DNA of 35,086 bases from Peribacillus acanthi. GTDB lineage: Bacteria > Bacillota > Bacilli > Bacillales > DSM-1321. The stretch covers positions 146,441 to 181,526 of the forward strand of contig NZ_QBBX01000004.1 in the NCBI RefSeq assembly GCF_003073175.1. Direction: 5' to 3'. How positions within the stretch are numbered: position 1 is the stretch's first letter; every line of letters starts with the position of its first letter. The notes below the pieces were generated by a model, which made no database searches, was not told where the DNA came from, and saw only the letters and a program-made list of their open reading frames with translations. Of this stretch, positions 13,353 through 21,617 are shown piece by piece. The position numbers and the translations under genes are program-made.

Positions 13353-14126
13353 TTATTTTTGTTTTCCTGCCTGTATTCGCCATTTATCTTTCTTTGTCTT
13401 ACCATCTATCGATATAATCTTAAATCTACCGAATCCTCTAACTGAAAACACATCCCCTTCCCCACACTCAAATGATGTATTTTCAATTAGCTTATGGTTT
13501 ACTTTTACCCGTTTCCCTTCTATTAGCATCTGGGACTTTTGCCTCGAAAGATTGGTCATGGAAGAAATTAATACATCCAGCCTCATGGATGATGCAGTAA
13601 ACACGAGCTCTTGCCATTGTTGATCTGATTGTATAACCGCATCTAAAGAAACTTTTTCTAGACTGATTCCTGCTTTTCCAACCTTGTCCAAATTATTTTC
13701 AACATAACTTTCTATCTCTGCAGCGGCTATAAATTGGATTCTATCACCCTGTAAAATGACATCCCCGAATTTTTCTCTTTTTAAACCAAGCGACATGATC
13801 GTTCCAAGAACCTGTCTATGTTCAAGAGTCACAAACTTTTTTGGGTATTTTACTTCAAATACTGTGATAGCAAAGTCATCGACTTCAGGTTGGAAATAAT
13901 CGGGATACAATAACGCTCGTTTTCTCTCTGAATCATCCGATCCACCATAGAATGTAACGCGGACATCATCCTCTTTTCCAATTAATGATTGTACAATTTG
14001 CTGTTCTCTTGGATCCAAAAAATCTGTCAACTTATGAGTATAGGCTGATGAGACGTATTCCTTCCATTCCAAAACTTGATCAATAAATTCCTTTTCTTCT
14101 GCTCTAAAATGTTGATATATGCTCAT
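13353..14126 (-). CDS. ylmH: S4-domain RNA-binding protein YlmH
   Basis: Conserved Firmicute protein of the yggS-sepF-ylmG-ylmH cluster. It has an N-terminal YlmH-specific region and a C-terminal S4 RNA-binding domain (about residues 180-240, with MRLDVLISSMTNLSRQKSQ). Family members bind the ribosome and have been linked to peptidyl-tRNA/ribosome quality control. Any division role is inferred from its conserved position. Length 257 aa is typical. The ATG has an AAAGGGT site. A terminator-like hairpin separates it from ylmG. Confidence 0.92.
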   Translation of the reverse strand: MSIYQHFRAEEKEFIDQVLEWKEYVSSAYTHKLTDFLDPREQQIVQSLIGKEDDVRVTFYGGSDDSERKRALLYPDYFQPEVDDFAITVFEVKYPKKFVTLEHRQVLGTIMSLGLKREKFGDVILQGDRIQFIAAAEIESYVENNLDKVGKAGISLEKVSLDAVIQSDQQWQELVFTASSMRLDVLISSMTNLSRQKSQMLIEGKRVKVNHKLIENTSFECGEGDVFSVRGFGRFKIISIDGKTKKDKWRIQAGKQK

Positions 14127-14202
14127 ACCCTTTACTTAATCCTTTCGTACTAACTAGTCTTAAATAAATTCATTTATTCATTATGGAATATACTATAAAG
14201 TA

Positions 14203-14232
14203 CAAAAAGGCCCCAAAATGGAGCCTTCTTTT
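14203..14232 (-). terminator. Terminator-like hairpin between ylmG and ylmH
   Basis: Stem AAGGCTCC/GGGGCCTT (14227-14220 with 14214-14207) with an ATTTT loop, then UUU and a U/A tail, starting 13 nt past the ylmG stop. About 75 bp remain before ylmH, enough for a promoter, but I see only poor hexamers there. Confidence 0.7.
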
Positions 14233-14239
14233 GTAAAAA

Positions 14240-14503
14240 TTACATCATCCATGCAAAAAGTTCAATAAGGCCTCTTTGCGAAAAATTCAAAACAACTATT
14301 GCCACAATTGGCGAAATATCAATCATACCGATTGGGGGAATAAATCGACGAAAAACCTCAAGATAGGGTTCACAAATACGAGCCAGAATTTGGCCAAAGG
14401 ATGATTCCCTAGCATTTGGGAACCATGACATAAGTATATAAATAATTAAACCCCAAGAATATAACTCAAGTAAATAATAAATGACATTCAATAAAACCGA
14501 CAT
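14240..14503 (-). CDS. ylmG: YggT-family membrane protein YlmG
   Basis: Small integral membrane protein of 87 aa with two hydrophobic segments (about residues 3-26 and 62-80). The loop between them carries CEPYLEVFRRFIPPIG, the YggT family hallmark. Relatives act in membrane or septal organisation; the molecular function is not known. The ATG overlaps the region just after sepF and has a GAGGTGG site within the sepF 3' end. Confidence 0.92.
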   Translation of the reverse strand: MSVLLNVIYYLLELYSWGLIIYILMSWFPNARESSFGQILARICEPYLEVFRRFIPPIGMIDISPIVAIVVLNFSQRGLIELFAWMM

Positions 14504-14509
14504 TAACGA

Positions 14510-14965
14510 TTACCACCTCGAATCTTCATATTCTTCCTCATATCCTGCACCTGTAATTGTTCCAGTCACATCTACATTATCAGGTGTACAAAGGAAAATA
14601 CTTGGGCCAATCTTTGAAATATCTCCTCCGATGGCATATACAGTCCCACTTAAAAAGTCTACAATTCTTTTTGCTTGATCGTGTGATATCCTCTGTAGGT
14701 TTACTACAACAGCTTTTTTATTTTTTAAATGGTCAGCTATTTCCTGAGAATCTGAATATGCTCGCGGTTCTAATAAAACGACCTTGGAAGATTTTTGCAA
14801 GCTTTGAATGCTCACAAGATTTTGTCCTCCAACCTGAGGAGAAGCTTGTTTTTTCATATTAGTAGCCTTCACAGGTTTCTGTTCTATTACTTTCTCTTCA
14901 ACAACTTCTTCTTTATACTCATATTCATCTTCTAGTGCAAAAAATGATTTAAATTTAGATAACAT
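14510..14965 (-). CDS. sepF: Cell division protein SepF
   Basis: Binds the FtsZ C-terminal tail and membrane, bundling FtsZ filaments at the septum as an alternative FtsZ anchor to FtsA. The N-terminal amphipathic helix ([17 protein letters not shown]) is the membrane anchor. A charged linker follows, then the globular SepF domain (about residues 57-140, [19 protein letters not shown]). Length 151 aa is typical. The ATG has a full AAGGAGG site. Its partner ftsZ lies about 9 kb upstream in this window. Confidence 0.96.
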   Translation of the reverse strand: MLSKFKSFFALEDEYEYKEEVVEEKVIEQKPVKATNMKKQASPQVGGQNLVSIQSLQKSSKVVLLEPRAYSDSQEIADHLKNKKAVVVNLQRISHDQAKRIVDFLSGTVYAIGGDISKIGPSIFLCTPDNVDVTGTITGAGYEEEYEDSRW

Positions 14966-14980
14966 GGCTTGGCTACCTCC

Positions 14981-15670
14981 TTAAATTTTAGATTCATTTC
15001 CCACGAGTGATGTACCAATTCGGACCATCGTGGCACCTTCTTCAATGGCTATTTCAAAATCATTGGACATTCCCATAGAAAGCTCATTACATGGCATGCA
15101 TGGAATATTCATTTCTTGAATTTGTTGCTGCAATTCCTTTAAACCTTTAAAACAATTCCTAATTACAGTCTCATCTTCGGTAAAAGGTGCCATCGTCATC
15201 AATCCAGCAACCTCAATTTTATCGTAATTTTTTTCACGCAATGCCTGTACAAATAATAATGCTTCTTCAGGTGATAACCCATGTTTGGATTCCTCTCCAA
15301 TCACATTCACTTGAATAAGACATTTCATCTTTCGAGATGCTCTTTTTTGAATTTCATCTGCTAAAGACATTCGATCAAGTGAGTGAATGTATTCAGCAAT
15401 ATCAATAATATTTTTTACTTTTCTTGTCTGTAATGTTCCAATAAAATGCCAGACCGGTTTATTGCCTAAGCTCTCATATTTTGAAAGCAACCCGTCGTCC
15501 CTGTTTTCTCCAAGGTGTGTGATTCCAGCCTCAAAAGCTTCCGTTGCTCTTTGGATTGAAACATACTTAGTTACCGCAATAATTTTTACATCGTTCGGTA
15601 TTCTTCCGACCTTTTTGCAAACCTCATCAATTTTTGTTTGTATATGTACTAGGTTGTCAGACACTTTCAA
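14981..15670 (-). CDS. ylmE: Pyridoxal-phosphate homeostasis protein (YggS/PLPBP family)
   Basis: Single-domain alanine-racemase-fold protein that binds PLP and helps vitamin B6 and amino-acid balance without a known catalytic reaction. The PLP lysine is Lys35 in VTKYVS. HFIGTLQTRKVKN and the C-terminal SMGMSNDFEIAIEEGATMVRIG (phosphate-binding end) are conserved. At 229 aa it is complete. The start is a TTG with GAAGGAGG about nine bases upstream, inside the end of ylmD; alignment with B. subtilis YlmE (MRVVDNL...) supports it. Confidence 0.95.
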   Translation of the reverse strand: MKVSDNLVHIQTKIDEVCKKVGRIPNDVKIIAVTKYVSIQRATEAFEAGITHLGENRDDGLLSKYESLGNKPVWHFIGTLQTRKVKNIIDIAEYIHSLDRMSLADEIQKRASRKMKCLIQVNVIGEESKHGLSPEEALLFVQALREKNYDKIEVAGLMTMAPFTEDETVIRNCFKGLKELQQQIQEMNIPCMPCNELSMGMSNDFEIAIEEGATMVRIGTSLVGNESKI

Positions 15671-15675
15671 GACGA

Positions 15676-16491
15676 CTAGTCCTCCTTCCAGCCAATAAAA
15701 CTCATTAACCTACCTGTTTTCCCCTTATCTCTTCGGTGAGAATAAAAGAGGTCATCGTGGCAGCTAGTGCAAAGGCTGGTCACTTCGATGTTTCTCACAT
15801 TCGCTTTTCTTAAAATTTGAGAATTCAGCAGTCTTAAATCAAGCTGATATTGCCCTTCACTAATTTGATTATATGGTTTTTCGACTATATCTTCCACTTT
15901 ATTTTGCACAAATTGTAAGACTTTGTCATCCACCACATAACAATTACCGCAAATAGATGGCCCAATCACAACAGATATCTCTGAAGGGTCTACCCCTTCT
16001 TTAATAAAGCTTTCAACCATGTTTGATGCAATTCCCCCAACAGTCCCTTTCCATCCTGCGTGAGCGATTCCCACTATCTTATGTTCAGGGGCAATAAAAT
16101 ATAGTGGAACACAGTCTGCATAACAAAGAGTCAATAATACACCAGGTTCTTTAGTGTATATCCCATCAATACCCTTTAATGCAGTTTCATAGTCAAGCGC
16201 ACCTTTATTTTTATGGAAACTTTCAATTTTTTGTATGTTCACTTCATGAGTTTGTTCACACCCTACCCATGTGGAAGTAGGAAATTGTAAATCCCCTGCG
16301 ATAAGTTCTCTATTTTGAATAACTAATGGGCTATTATCATTGACGTGAAATCCAGTATTTAATGTTGAAAAATCACCAAGACTTACTCCACCATTTTTAG
16401 TTGTGAATCCAGCAACAAGGCCATCATTTTGTCGTGCCCACATATCAATCATTAATAACCGCTCGTTTATTGGAGTGAAAATATCTGACAT
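15676..16491 (-). CDS. ylmD: YfiH/LACC1-family purine nucleoside phosphorylase-like oxidoreductase
   Basis: Cytoplasmic enzyme of the former polyphenol oxidase/DUF152 family. Members act on purine nucleosides (phosphorylase/deaminase). The metal ligands are visible: His82 (EQTHEVN), Cys127 (CYADCVPL) and His144 (AHAGWKG). CGNCYVVDDKV is also conserved. Length 271 aa is normal. The ATG is preceded by AAAAGGA. It lies 5 nt upstream of ylmE. Confidence 0.93.
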   Translation of the reverse strand: MSDIFTPINERLLMIDMWARQNDGLVAGFTTKNGGVSLGDFSTLNTGFHVNDNSPLVIQNRELIAGDLQFPTSTWVGCEQTHEVNIQKIESFHKNKGALDYETALKGIDGIYTKEPGVLLTLCYADCVPLYFIAPEHKIVGIAHAGWKGTVGGIASNMVESFIKEGVDPSEISVVIGPSICGNCYVVDDKVLQFVQNKVEDIVEKPYNQISEGQYQLDLRLLNSQILRKANVRNIEVTSLCTSCHDDLFYSHRRDKGKTGRLMSFIGWKED

Positions 16492-16567
16492 ACCATCGAT
16501 CCTTTTCTTTTAACTTTTCAACAGTGTACCATATTTTCCTAATACAATTCGACCAATAGGGTATTTC

Positions 16568-16828
16568 CTATTCATTTGGCACAGACGTGTAATGACCTGT
16601 ATATTCGACTAATACAACATCGGCCCCAATCTTTTTAATCTTATTCCAGGGTATGATTATATCTTCTTCCCTAGAGAATAAACCTAATAATTTTCCAGAA
16701 CCCGAAACGATTATTGCTTCTATTTTTCCAGTGGTAGGATCAATATCTAAGTCAACAATGGTCCCTAATCTCTTTCCATCCCCTATATTAACAATATCCT
16801 TCACTTGGAATTCCGAGATTCTTACCAT
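16568..16828 (-). CDS. ylmC: PRC-barrel protein of the YlmC/YmxH sporulation family
   Basis: 86-residue protein consisting of one PRC-barrel-like fold (KRLGTIVDLDIDPTTGKIEAIIV). It is found next to sigG in nearly all endospore formers. Function unknown; membership of the YlmC/YmxH family is the only safe statement. The ATG has a GAGGGGTGA site. The 87 bp upstream, after the sigG terminator, are AT-rich and must hold its promoter if any; I could not fit a convincing sigma-E or sigma-G motif. Confidence 0.9.
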   Translation of the reverse strand: MVRISEFQVKDIVNIGDGKRLGTIVDLDIDPTTGKIEAIIVSGSGKLLGLFSREEDIIIPWNKIKKIGADVVLVEYTGHYTSVPNE

Positions 16829-16914
16829 CTCATTTCACCCCTCACATCTTTGTATCAAATATATGCAATATATAGGTGTATCATGTGAATCGGTTAACTA
16901 CTTGGATATTGTAA

Positions 16915-16956
16915 TAAAACGTTAAAAGGCCGAACCGTGTTGGATTCGACCTTTTA
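16915..16956 (-). terminator. Intrinsic terminator after sigG
   Basis: Stem AAAAGGTCGAATCC/GGTTCGGCCTTTT (16955-16942 with 16936-16924) with an AACAC loop. TTTT occurs in the 3' arm and a further TTTT comes after AACG. It starts about 11 nt past the sigG stop. Confidence 0.85.
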
Positions 16957-16966
16957 CCAATTTTCA

Positions 16967-17746
16967 TTATTGCTGTATATTCTTATTCATTTGTTTAATT
17001 GCTGCTTTTTCAAGTCGGGATACTTGTGCCTGTGAGATACCAATTTCATCTGCCACTTCCATTTGTGTTTTCCCTTGGAAGAAGCGCTTACGAATGATTA
17101 GCTTCTCACGTTCATTTAATCTACGCATTCCTTCTTTTAGAGCTATTTCATCAATCCAATAACTGTCTTTATTTTTTTCATCACTAAGTTGATCCATCAC
17201 ATAAATAGGATCTCCACCATCATTATAGATAGGTTCAAATAATGATACAGGATCTTGAATTGCATCCAAAGCAAAGACAATTTCTTCATGAGTGACCTCA
17301 AGAACTTTTGCGATTTCTTCAGCGGTTGGTTCCCTTGATGTTTCGCTCATAAGCTTTTCCTTCACCTGAAGAGCTTTATAAGCAATATCCCTAAGAGAAC
17401 GAGACACTCTAATCGGGTTATTATCACGTAGATATCTTCTTATTTCTCCAATAATCATCGGTACAGCATACGTAGAAAATTTTACATTTTGGCTGAGATC
17501 AAAATTATCTATACTTTTCATTAGACCAATACAGCCTACTTGAAAAAGATCATCTACAAACTCTCCTCGGTTATTAAAGCGTTGGATGACGCTCAAGACG
17601 AGTCTTAAATTCCCATTAACAAGCTTTTCTCTTGCAGAAATGTCACCCTCTTGCATTTCCTTGAATAACTTTCTCATCTCCTCATTTTTGAGGACTGGCA
17701 GCTTTGAAGTATCCACACCGCAGATTTCTACTTTATTACGAGACAA
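16967..17746 (-). CDS. sigG: RNA polymerase sporulation sigma factor SigG
   Basis: Late forespore sigma factor. Region 1.2/2 (REKLVNGNLRLVLSVIQRFNNRGEFVDDLFQVGCIGL...) and regions 3 and 4 (helix-turn-helix QMEVADEIGISQAQVSRLEKAAIKQMNKN) are intact. The start is a TTG: the N-terminus SRNKVEICGVDTSKLPVLKNEEM equals the B. subtilis protein, and TAAGGAGGG lies eight bases upstream. A frame open to 17833 adds 29 codons with no homology and would span the promoter. Length 259 aa. It follows sigE by 149 bp and has its own SigF-type promoter, so it can be made in the forespore. Confidence 0.97.
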   Translation of the reverse strand: MSRNKVEICGVDTSKLPVLKNEEMRKLFKEMQEGDISAREKLVNGNLRLVLSVIQRFNNRGEFVDDLFQVGCIGLMKSIDNFDLSQNVKFSTYAVPMIIGEIRRYLRDNNPIRVSRSLRDIAYKALQVKEKLMSETSREPTAEEIAKVLEVTHEEIVFALDAIQDPVSLFEPIYNDGGDPIYVMDQLSDEKNKDSYWIDEIALKEGMRRLNEREKLIIRKRFFQGKTQMEVADEIGISQAQVSRLEKAAIKQMNKNIQQ

Positions 17747-17782
17747 AATTATTCCCTCCTTACAGGGCTGCTGTACAAAATA

Positions 17783-17811
17783 CAGTATCTCCTGCGGAGG
17801 GAAAAATATGC
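17783..17811 (-). promoter_or_regulatory. Sigma-F-type promoter of sigG
   Basis: -35 GCATA (17811-17807), then 14 bp, then GGAGATACT (17792-17784), fitting the forespore GywTA ... GGnnAnAnT pattern. Its place 38 bp before the TTG start agrees with the known SigF dependence of sigG in Bacillus. Confidence 0.68.
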
Positions 17812-17895
17812 ACATCCTTCCATTACATGTCACCTATCCTGTGAATGTAAGAAAGAGAAATCCTTATTTATCAATTATTTTCCTAGAAAAATATT

Positions 17896-18615
17896 TTACA
17901 CCATCTTATTAAATTCTTTACGAAGTCGTTTAATGATTCTCTTTTCAAGTCTTGAGATATATGATTGGGAAATCCCTAGCATATCTGCAACATCTTTTTG
18001 GGTCTTTTCTTCTCCACCAATCAACCCGAAACGAAGTTCCATGATTTGTTTTTCGCGATCAGTTAACTGATGCAATGCTTTTGTCAGTAACTTCTTATCA
18101 ACATTTGCCTCTAAGTCTTTTGTGATGATATCCTCTTCTGTTCCTAGAACATCTGATAATAAAAGCTCGTTCCCGTCCCAATCAATATTCAAAGGCTCAT
18201 CGAAGGACACTTCTGAACGAATTTTATTATTTCTTCTTAAATACATTAATATTTCGTTTTCTATACAACGTGAGGCATATGTCGCCAATTTTATTTTCTT
18301 TTCTGGATTAAATGTATTTACAGCTTTAATAAGTCCGATTGTTCCAATACTGATTAAATCTTCAATGTTGATTCCTGTATTTTCGAACTTCCTTGCTATG
18401 TAAACTACTAATCTTAAATTGCGTTCAATAAGCATGGTTCTTGCTGTTTCATCACCTTTAGGAAGCTTATTGATCAGAATTTCTTCTTCTTCCTTGCTTA
18501 ATGGAGGTGGTAGAGCCTCGCTTCCACCAATATAGAACACTTCATCTGTCTTTAAACCCAGCTTGAGTAGGAGCTTATTCCAATAAAACTTTATCTTGAA
18601 AATAATTTTTTTCAT
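17896..18615 (-). CDS. sigE: RNA polymerase sporulation sigma factor SigE (pro-protein)
   Basis: Mother-cell sigma factor made as inactive pro-SigE. The amphipathic pro-sequence (about residues 1-27, [20 protein letters not shown]) is followed by the cleavage region [17 protein letters not shown]. Sigma regions 2 ([20 protein letters not shown]), 3 and 4 ([21 protein letters not shown]) are complete. Length 239 aa as in B. subtilis. The ATG has an AGAAGGAGG site. Co-transcribed with spoIIGA (60-bp gap), its processing protease. Confidence 0.98.
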   Translation of the reverse strand: MKKIIFKIKFYWNKLLLKLGLKTDEVFYIGGSEALPPPLSKEEEEILINKLPKGDETARTMLIERNLRLVVYIARKFENTGINIEDLISIGTIGLIKAVNTFNPEKKIKLATYASRCIENEILMYLRRNNKIRSEVSFDEPLNIDWDGNELLLSDVLGTEEDIITKDLEANVDKKLLTKALHQLTDREKQIMELRFGLIGGEEKTQKDVADMLGISQSYISRLEKRIIKRLRKEFNKMV

Positions 18616-18675
18616 GGTATGTTCCTCCTTCTAATTCTAAAAAAAGAGAGTATAGATTACTATAGTATTTTTTGT

Positions 18676-19596
18676 TTATGAAGCTGATTTCTCTGATACT
18701 CCGGTTAGCATATGTGGATGCACAATCGCTTCATATGAACGGTCAGATGAAAGTTCCTGTAATGTAAAGGATATTAATCCTTTCTGGACTCTGTATTGAT
18801 GTTCACCCTTTACGATTTTTATCCAATCAGGACGCAATCCAAGTAGCATACCATGATCATTCCCAACCACTTTGCAAGGAATTAACCGTATTCTTTCTGA
18901 CCAATCTGTTTCGATGAATTTCCCTTCAGTCAGAATTTCTTCTTGTCTGTCCATAAGGGTTTTCAACGGTTGTGGGAGATCGTCCCCCATGTTACTAATG
19001 GATATAATCATTACCGGTGACCCTGAAATAGGATCATATAGTTGATTTCCACTATCTATAAGCCCCACCCATTCACTTTCAAAATCCTTTATTTTGACTA
19101 TGACTTTGACCATCTGATCATAAACGATCGACGTCATTTCAAGGTTTTCTAAATTCTTTTTGGAGAAATGCCAGCCGATTGGAAATCCTATGCAAACGAA
19201 CATCCAACTTATTGGGTCTCCGAAAGTTTTGGGGCCATATAACATTGCTGCATGAGAAACATTCAATTCATATTGGAATAAAAAATGGACTCCTAACAAA
19301 ATTCCTCCTGAAAGGAATGTAACCATATAAAACATCATCAATTGTTTCACAAAATTCTTGATTCTAGTAAAGCCAAATGTTACTAGGATCATTAGAATTG
19401 AGAAGAGTATTTTTACTAGGACAGAATTCGCAAAGGCATAATAAGGACTGAACATCAATACGATAATGATAGACCCTATGAGGCCACCAATCATAATCCT
19501 GGTTTTCTTAATAGGCTTTTTAAGCAGGATTGAAGTCCAATAGAGAAGAAGACAATCAAACAATACATTCAATGTCCAAATTAGATCTACATACAA
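18676..19596 (-). CDS. spoIIGA: Sporulation sigma-E factor-processing peptidase SpoIIGA
   Basis: Membrane aspartic protease that cleaves pro-SigE in the mother cell after the SpoIIR signal. There are five membrane segments in the first 150 residues. A cytoplasmic domain follows with the catalytic motif LIDSGNQLYDP, Asp181. Length 306 aa fits the family. The start is a TTG (MYVDLIWTLNVLFD aligns with B. subtilis MKIYLDVIWLLNFCFD), with GGGAGGAAG upstream; I see no better start. First gene of the spoIIG operon. Confidence 0.95.
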   Translation of the reverse strand: MYVDLIWTLNVLFDCLLLYWTSILLKKPIKKTRIMIGGLIGSIIIVLMFSPYYAFANSVLVKILFSILMILVTFGFTRIKNFVKQLMMFYMVTFLSGGILLGVHFLFQYELNVSHAAMLYGPKTFGDPISWMFVCIGFPIGWHFSKKNLENLEMTSIVYDQMVKVIVKIKDFESEWVGLIDSGNQLYDPISGSPVMIISISNMGDDLPQPLKTLMDRQEEILTEGKFIETDWSERIRLIPCKVVGNDHGMLLGLRPDWIKIVKGEHQYRVQKGLISFTLQELSSDRSYEAIVHPHMLTGVSEKSAS

Positions 19597-19639
19597 TAGA
19601 GTGAACTTCCTCCCTTCGCTCCTCCTACTGTTACAAAAA

Positions 19640-19727
19640 AGTATAGCGCACCCTCCATCGGGAAGTGTGTCACTATTTGTAATGATTACCTCAGAATTTT
19701 TCAGTTTTTTTCACGTTATTTGTCACA
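19640..19727 (-). promoter_or_regulatory. spoIIG promoter with 22-bp spacer and candidate Spo0A boxes
   Basis: -35 GTGACA (19673-19668), a 22-bp spacer, and -10 TATACT (19645-19640). An unusually long 22-bp spacer is the known hallmark of the Spo0A-activated, sigma-A spoIIG promoter of B. subtilis. Imperfect 0A-like boxes (consensus TTTGTCRAA, written on the plus strand) occur at 19719-19727 (TTTGTCACA, about -90) and overlapping the -35 (TGTCACT, from 19668). These are close to the two Spo0A sites of the B. subtilis promoter. Confidence 0.72.
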
Positions 19728-19846
19728 TTTTTTCGCTTTACATAATCCATTTTCCCATTCATGACCTGTAAATTTCTTAGAAGAACAGGAAATTAAGAGT
19801 TTCTATTGAATTATTAGAGATATACCAAGCTAGAAAGGACATACCT

Positions 19847-20410
19847 ATGGATACTTACTTGACTAAAAATAACTTTCCCGTTTTAAACACAGAGAGATTT
19901 GTACTTCGTAAAATTGTGGAGAGTGATGCTCAGGAAATCTTCGAGTATTTTTCTGATGATGCAGTGACAAAATATTATGATCTAGATTCATTTACAAATA
20001 TTGAACAAGCACATGAAGTTATTAAGCGCTGGGAAAAACGCTTTGAAGTCCATCAAGGATTTAGGTGGGGAATTGCACTTAAAGAGAACAATAGACTGAT
20101 TGGAAGCTGTGGATTTCATAACTGGGCCAAGGAACATTTTAAAGCAGAAATTGGTTACGAGGTTACACCAGCATATTGGCGTAAGGGAGTAATTACAGAG
20201 GTCTTACAAGCTGTATTACAGTTTGGTTTCGAAGAAATGGACTTATTCAGGATAGAAGCATATTATGATCCTGAAAATATCGCTTCTAAAGGTAGTTTAG
20301 AGAAGGCTGGATTTACATATGAGGGTACCCTTAGGAAGGCTGCATTTGAAAAAGGACGTTTTTGTGATGCATCTGTATGCTCTATTCTTAAGGAAGAGTA
20401 TACTAAATAA
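19847..20410 (+). CDS. GNAT-family N-acetyltransferase (RimJ/RimL-like)
   Basis: Predicted acetyl-CoA-dependent N-acetyltransferase, 187 aa, cytoplasmic. The N-terminus TERFVLRKIVESDAQEIFEYF is typical of the RimJ/RimL subgroup. Motif A is YWRKGVITEVLQAVLQFGF (110-128), where the usual first Gly of the acetyl-CoA loop is Arg112. Motif B is DPENIASKGSLEKAGFTYEG (141-160). The substrate is unknown; relatives modify ribosomal protein N-termini or small amines. AAAGGA lies upstream of the ATG. It is on the opposite strand to the housekeeping genes and divergent from spoIIGA, with its own terminator, so it is probably an acquired single-gene unit. Confidence 0.88.
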   Translation: MDTYLTKNNFPVLNTERFVLRKIVESDAQEIFEYFSDDAVTKYYDLDSFTNIEQAHEVIKRWEKRFEVHQGFRWGIALKENNRLIGSCGFHNWAKEHFKAEIGYEVTPAYWRKGVITEVLQAVLQFGFEEMDLFRIEAYYDPENIASKGSLEKAGFTYEGTLRKAAFEKGRFCDASVCSILKEEYTK

Positions 20411-20531
20411 TTGACGAAATATTAAAAATAATGGCAGATGGGTAACAGATTCGCTATTGAGTTGCTAAAAATAAATCGGCACCTATTTTTACATTAAAAT
20501 TATCATTTGAAGTAACATAATAAATGGCATT

Positions 20532-20568
20532 AAAAATGCTCAGTGGCAAACTCTGAGCATTTTTTTAT
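20532..20568. terminator. Bidirectional terminator between the GNAT and hydrolase genes
   Basis: Stem AAATGCTCAG/CTGAGCATTT (20534-20543 with 20553-20562) with T7 on the plus side and T5 on the minus side. It lies between two convergent genes. The remaining gap (20411-20531 and 20569-20673) is AT-rich with no recognisable gene. Confidence 0.85.
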
Positions 20569-20673
20569 ATCACATTCTTGAAGTATAGCCTTTTTGTTTA
20601 AGTACATTTCTTAAAAAACTTATTTTATTAACAAAAACCAAAAATTGTTACTTTATTAATCGTGTTCCAAACT

Positions 20674-21552
20674 TTACTTGCTATTTTCTTTAAACCAACT
20701 CATTACTTTATTAACTTCTTCACGATGTTTAGCCAATTCTTCCTCGTTAATTAAACCTGTTTTAAGATTTCTCTTAAAAAAAGACATTACAATGCTTAAT
20801 ACATCATCTAAAGTTAGGACACCACCCACAAAATCATGATCTGCACCTTTAATTTCGATATATGATGAATTCGGCAATTTTTTATGTAAAAGTTGACTTT
20901 GTTGAACAGGACAGATTTCATCATAATCGCCCTGAATTATTAGAACAGGTGGGCTATCGTCATTTATATAATGGATGGGATTTGCTAATTCTGCCTTTTC
21001 ACTTTGCTCTTGAACACTTCCACCTAGAAATTTTGATTCTGGAGAATTAGGATTATTGTGCCATCCTCCCATTTTAAGTAAATCTACTGGACCAGCTAAG
21101 GTAGCAACTGCACAAACTTTTTCCGATATGAACTGCTCCTTGGAAGAAACTTTAGGATGATCTGCACTTAATGCTGCTAGAGTGGCCAAATGCCCTCCTG
21201 ATGAATGTCCCCAAATACCCACTTTATTTTCATTAATATTGTAGTTTTTTGCATTTAATTTTACCCAACGAATTGCTTGTTTAATATCTAGTAATGGAGC
21301 TGGAAAAATTGCCTCTCCACTCAATCGAAAATTTATGTTAATACAAACAAACCCATATTTTGCGAAAGAAGCATTCCATTCCCCACCTACTTTACTTTTA
21401 TCACCAGACATCCACCCTCCTCCGTGCACATAAATAATAGCAGGAAAATATTCTCCTGACGCTACTGGTTTAATAATATCAAGCTTTAGCTCACGCTCAG
21501 GCGTTTGCCCATAAATAATATCAACTAATTTCTCTGTTTGATAAATTTCCAT
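20674..21552 (-). CDS. Alpha/beta hydrolase (esterase/lipase, HSL/BD-FAE-like)
   Basis: Predicted cytoplasmic serine hydrolase of 292 aa without signal peptide. The oxyanion motif HGGGW is at 43-47 and the nucleophile Ser117 is in GHSSGG. The likely acid is Asp209 or Asp211 in QGDYDE and the His is 239 in GADHDF. This arrangement is that of carboxylesterases of the HSL / BD-FAE group; the natural ester is not known. A frame open to 21576 adds eight codons covering the AAGGAGGG site, so 21552 is used. It is divergent from an ArsR-like regulator and its promoter overlaps a perfect palindrome, so it is probably the regulator's target. Confidence 0.87.
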   Translation of the reverse strand: MEIYQTEKLVDIIYGQTPERELKLDIIKPVASGEYFPAIIYVHGGGWMSGDKSKVGGEWNASFAKYGFVCININFRLSGEAIFPAPLLDIKQAIRWVKLNAKNYNINENKVGIWGHSSGGHLATLAALSADHPKVSSKEQFISEKVCAVATLAGPVDLLKMGGWHNNPNSPESKFLGGSVQEQSEKAELANPIHYINDDSPPVLIIQGDYDEICPVQQSQLLHKKLPNSSYIEIKGADHDFVGGVLTLDDVLSIVMSFFKRNLKTGLINEEELAKHREEVNKVMSWFKENSK

Positions 21553-21566
21553 AATTACCCTCCTTT

Positions 21567-21617
21567 TATAGTTCAATATTAATTGAACTATAAATACAAG
21601 TCAATATATGTTAAACT
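21567..21617. promoter_or_regulatory. Divergent promoter region with palindromic operator
   Basis: A perfect inverted repeat with 11-bp arms TATAGTTCAAT/ATTGAACTATA and a 4-bp centre (ATTA) spans 21567-21592. For the hydrolase (minus), TTGACT (21604-21599), 17-bp spacer and TAATAT (21581-21576) place the palindrome over the -10 and spacer. For the regulator (plus), TTGAAC (21583-21588) lies within the right arm, with TATATG (21605-21610) or the extended -10 TGTTAAACT (21609-21617) downstream. A dimeric repressor bound here would block both genes. Confidence 0.72.

Noticed and set aside
20434-20448. TGGGTAACAGATTCG near the GNAT gene resembles TGGGTAACAGGTTCG after ftsZ (about 23582-23597)
   Set aside because: A single 15-base match with one mismatch is within chance for a window this long.
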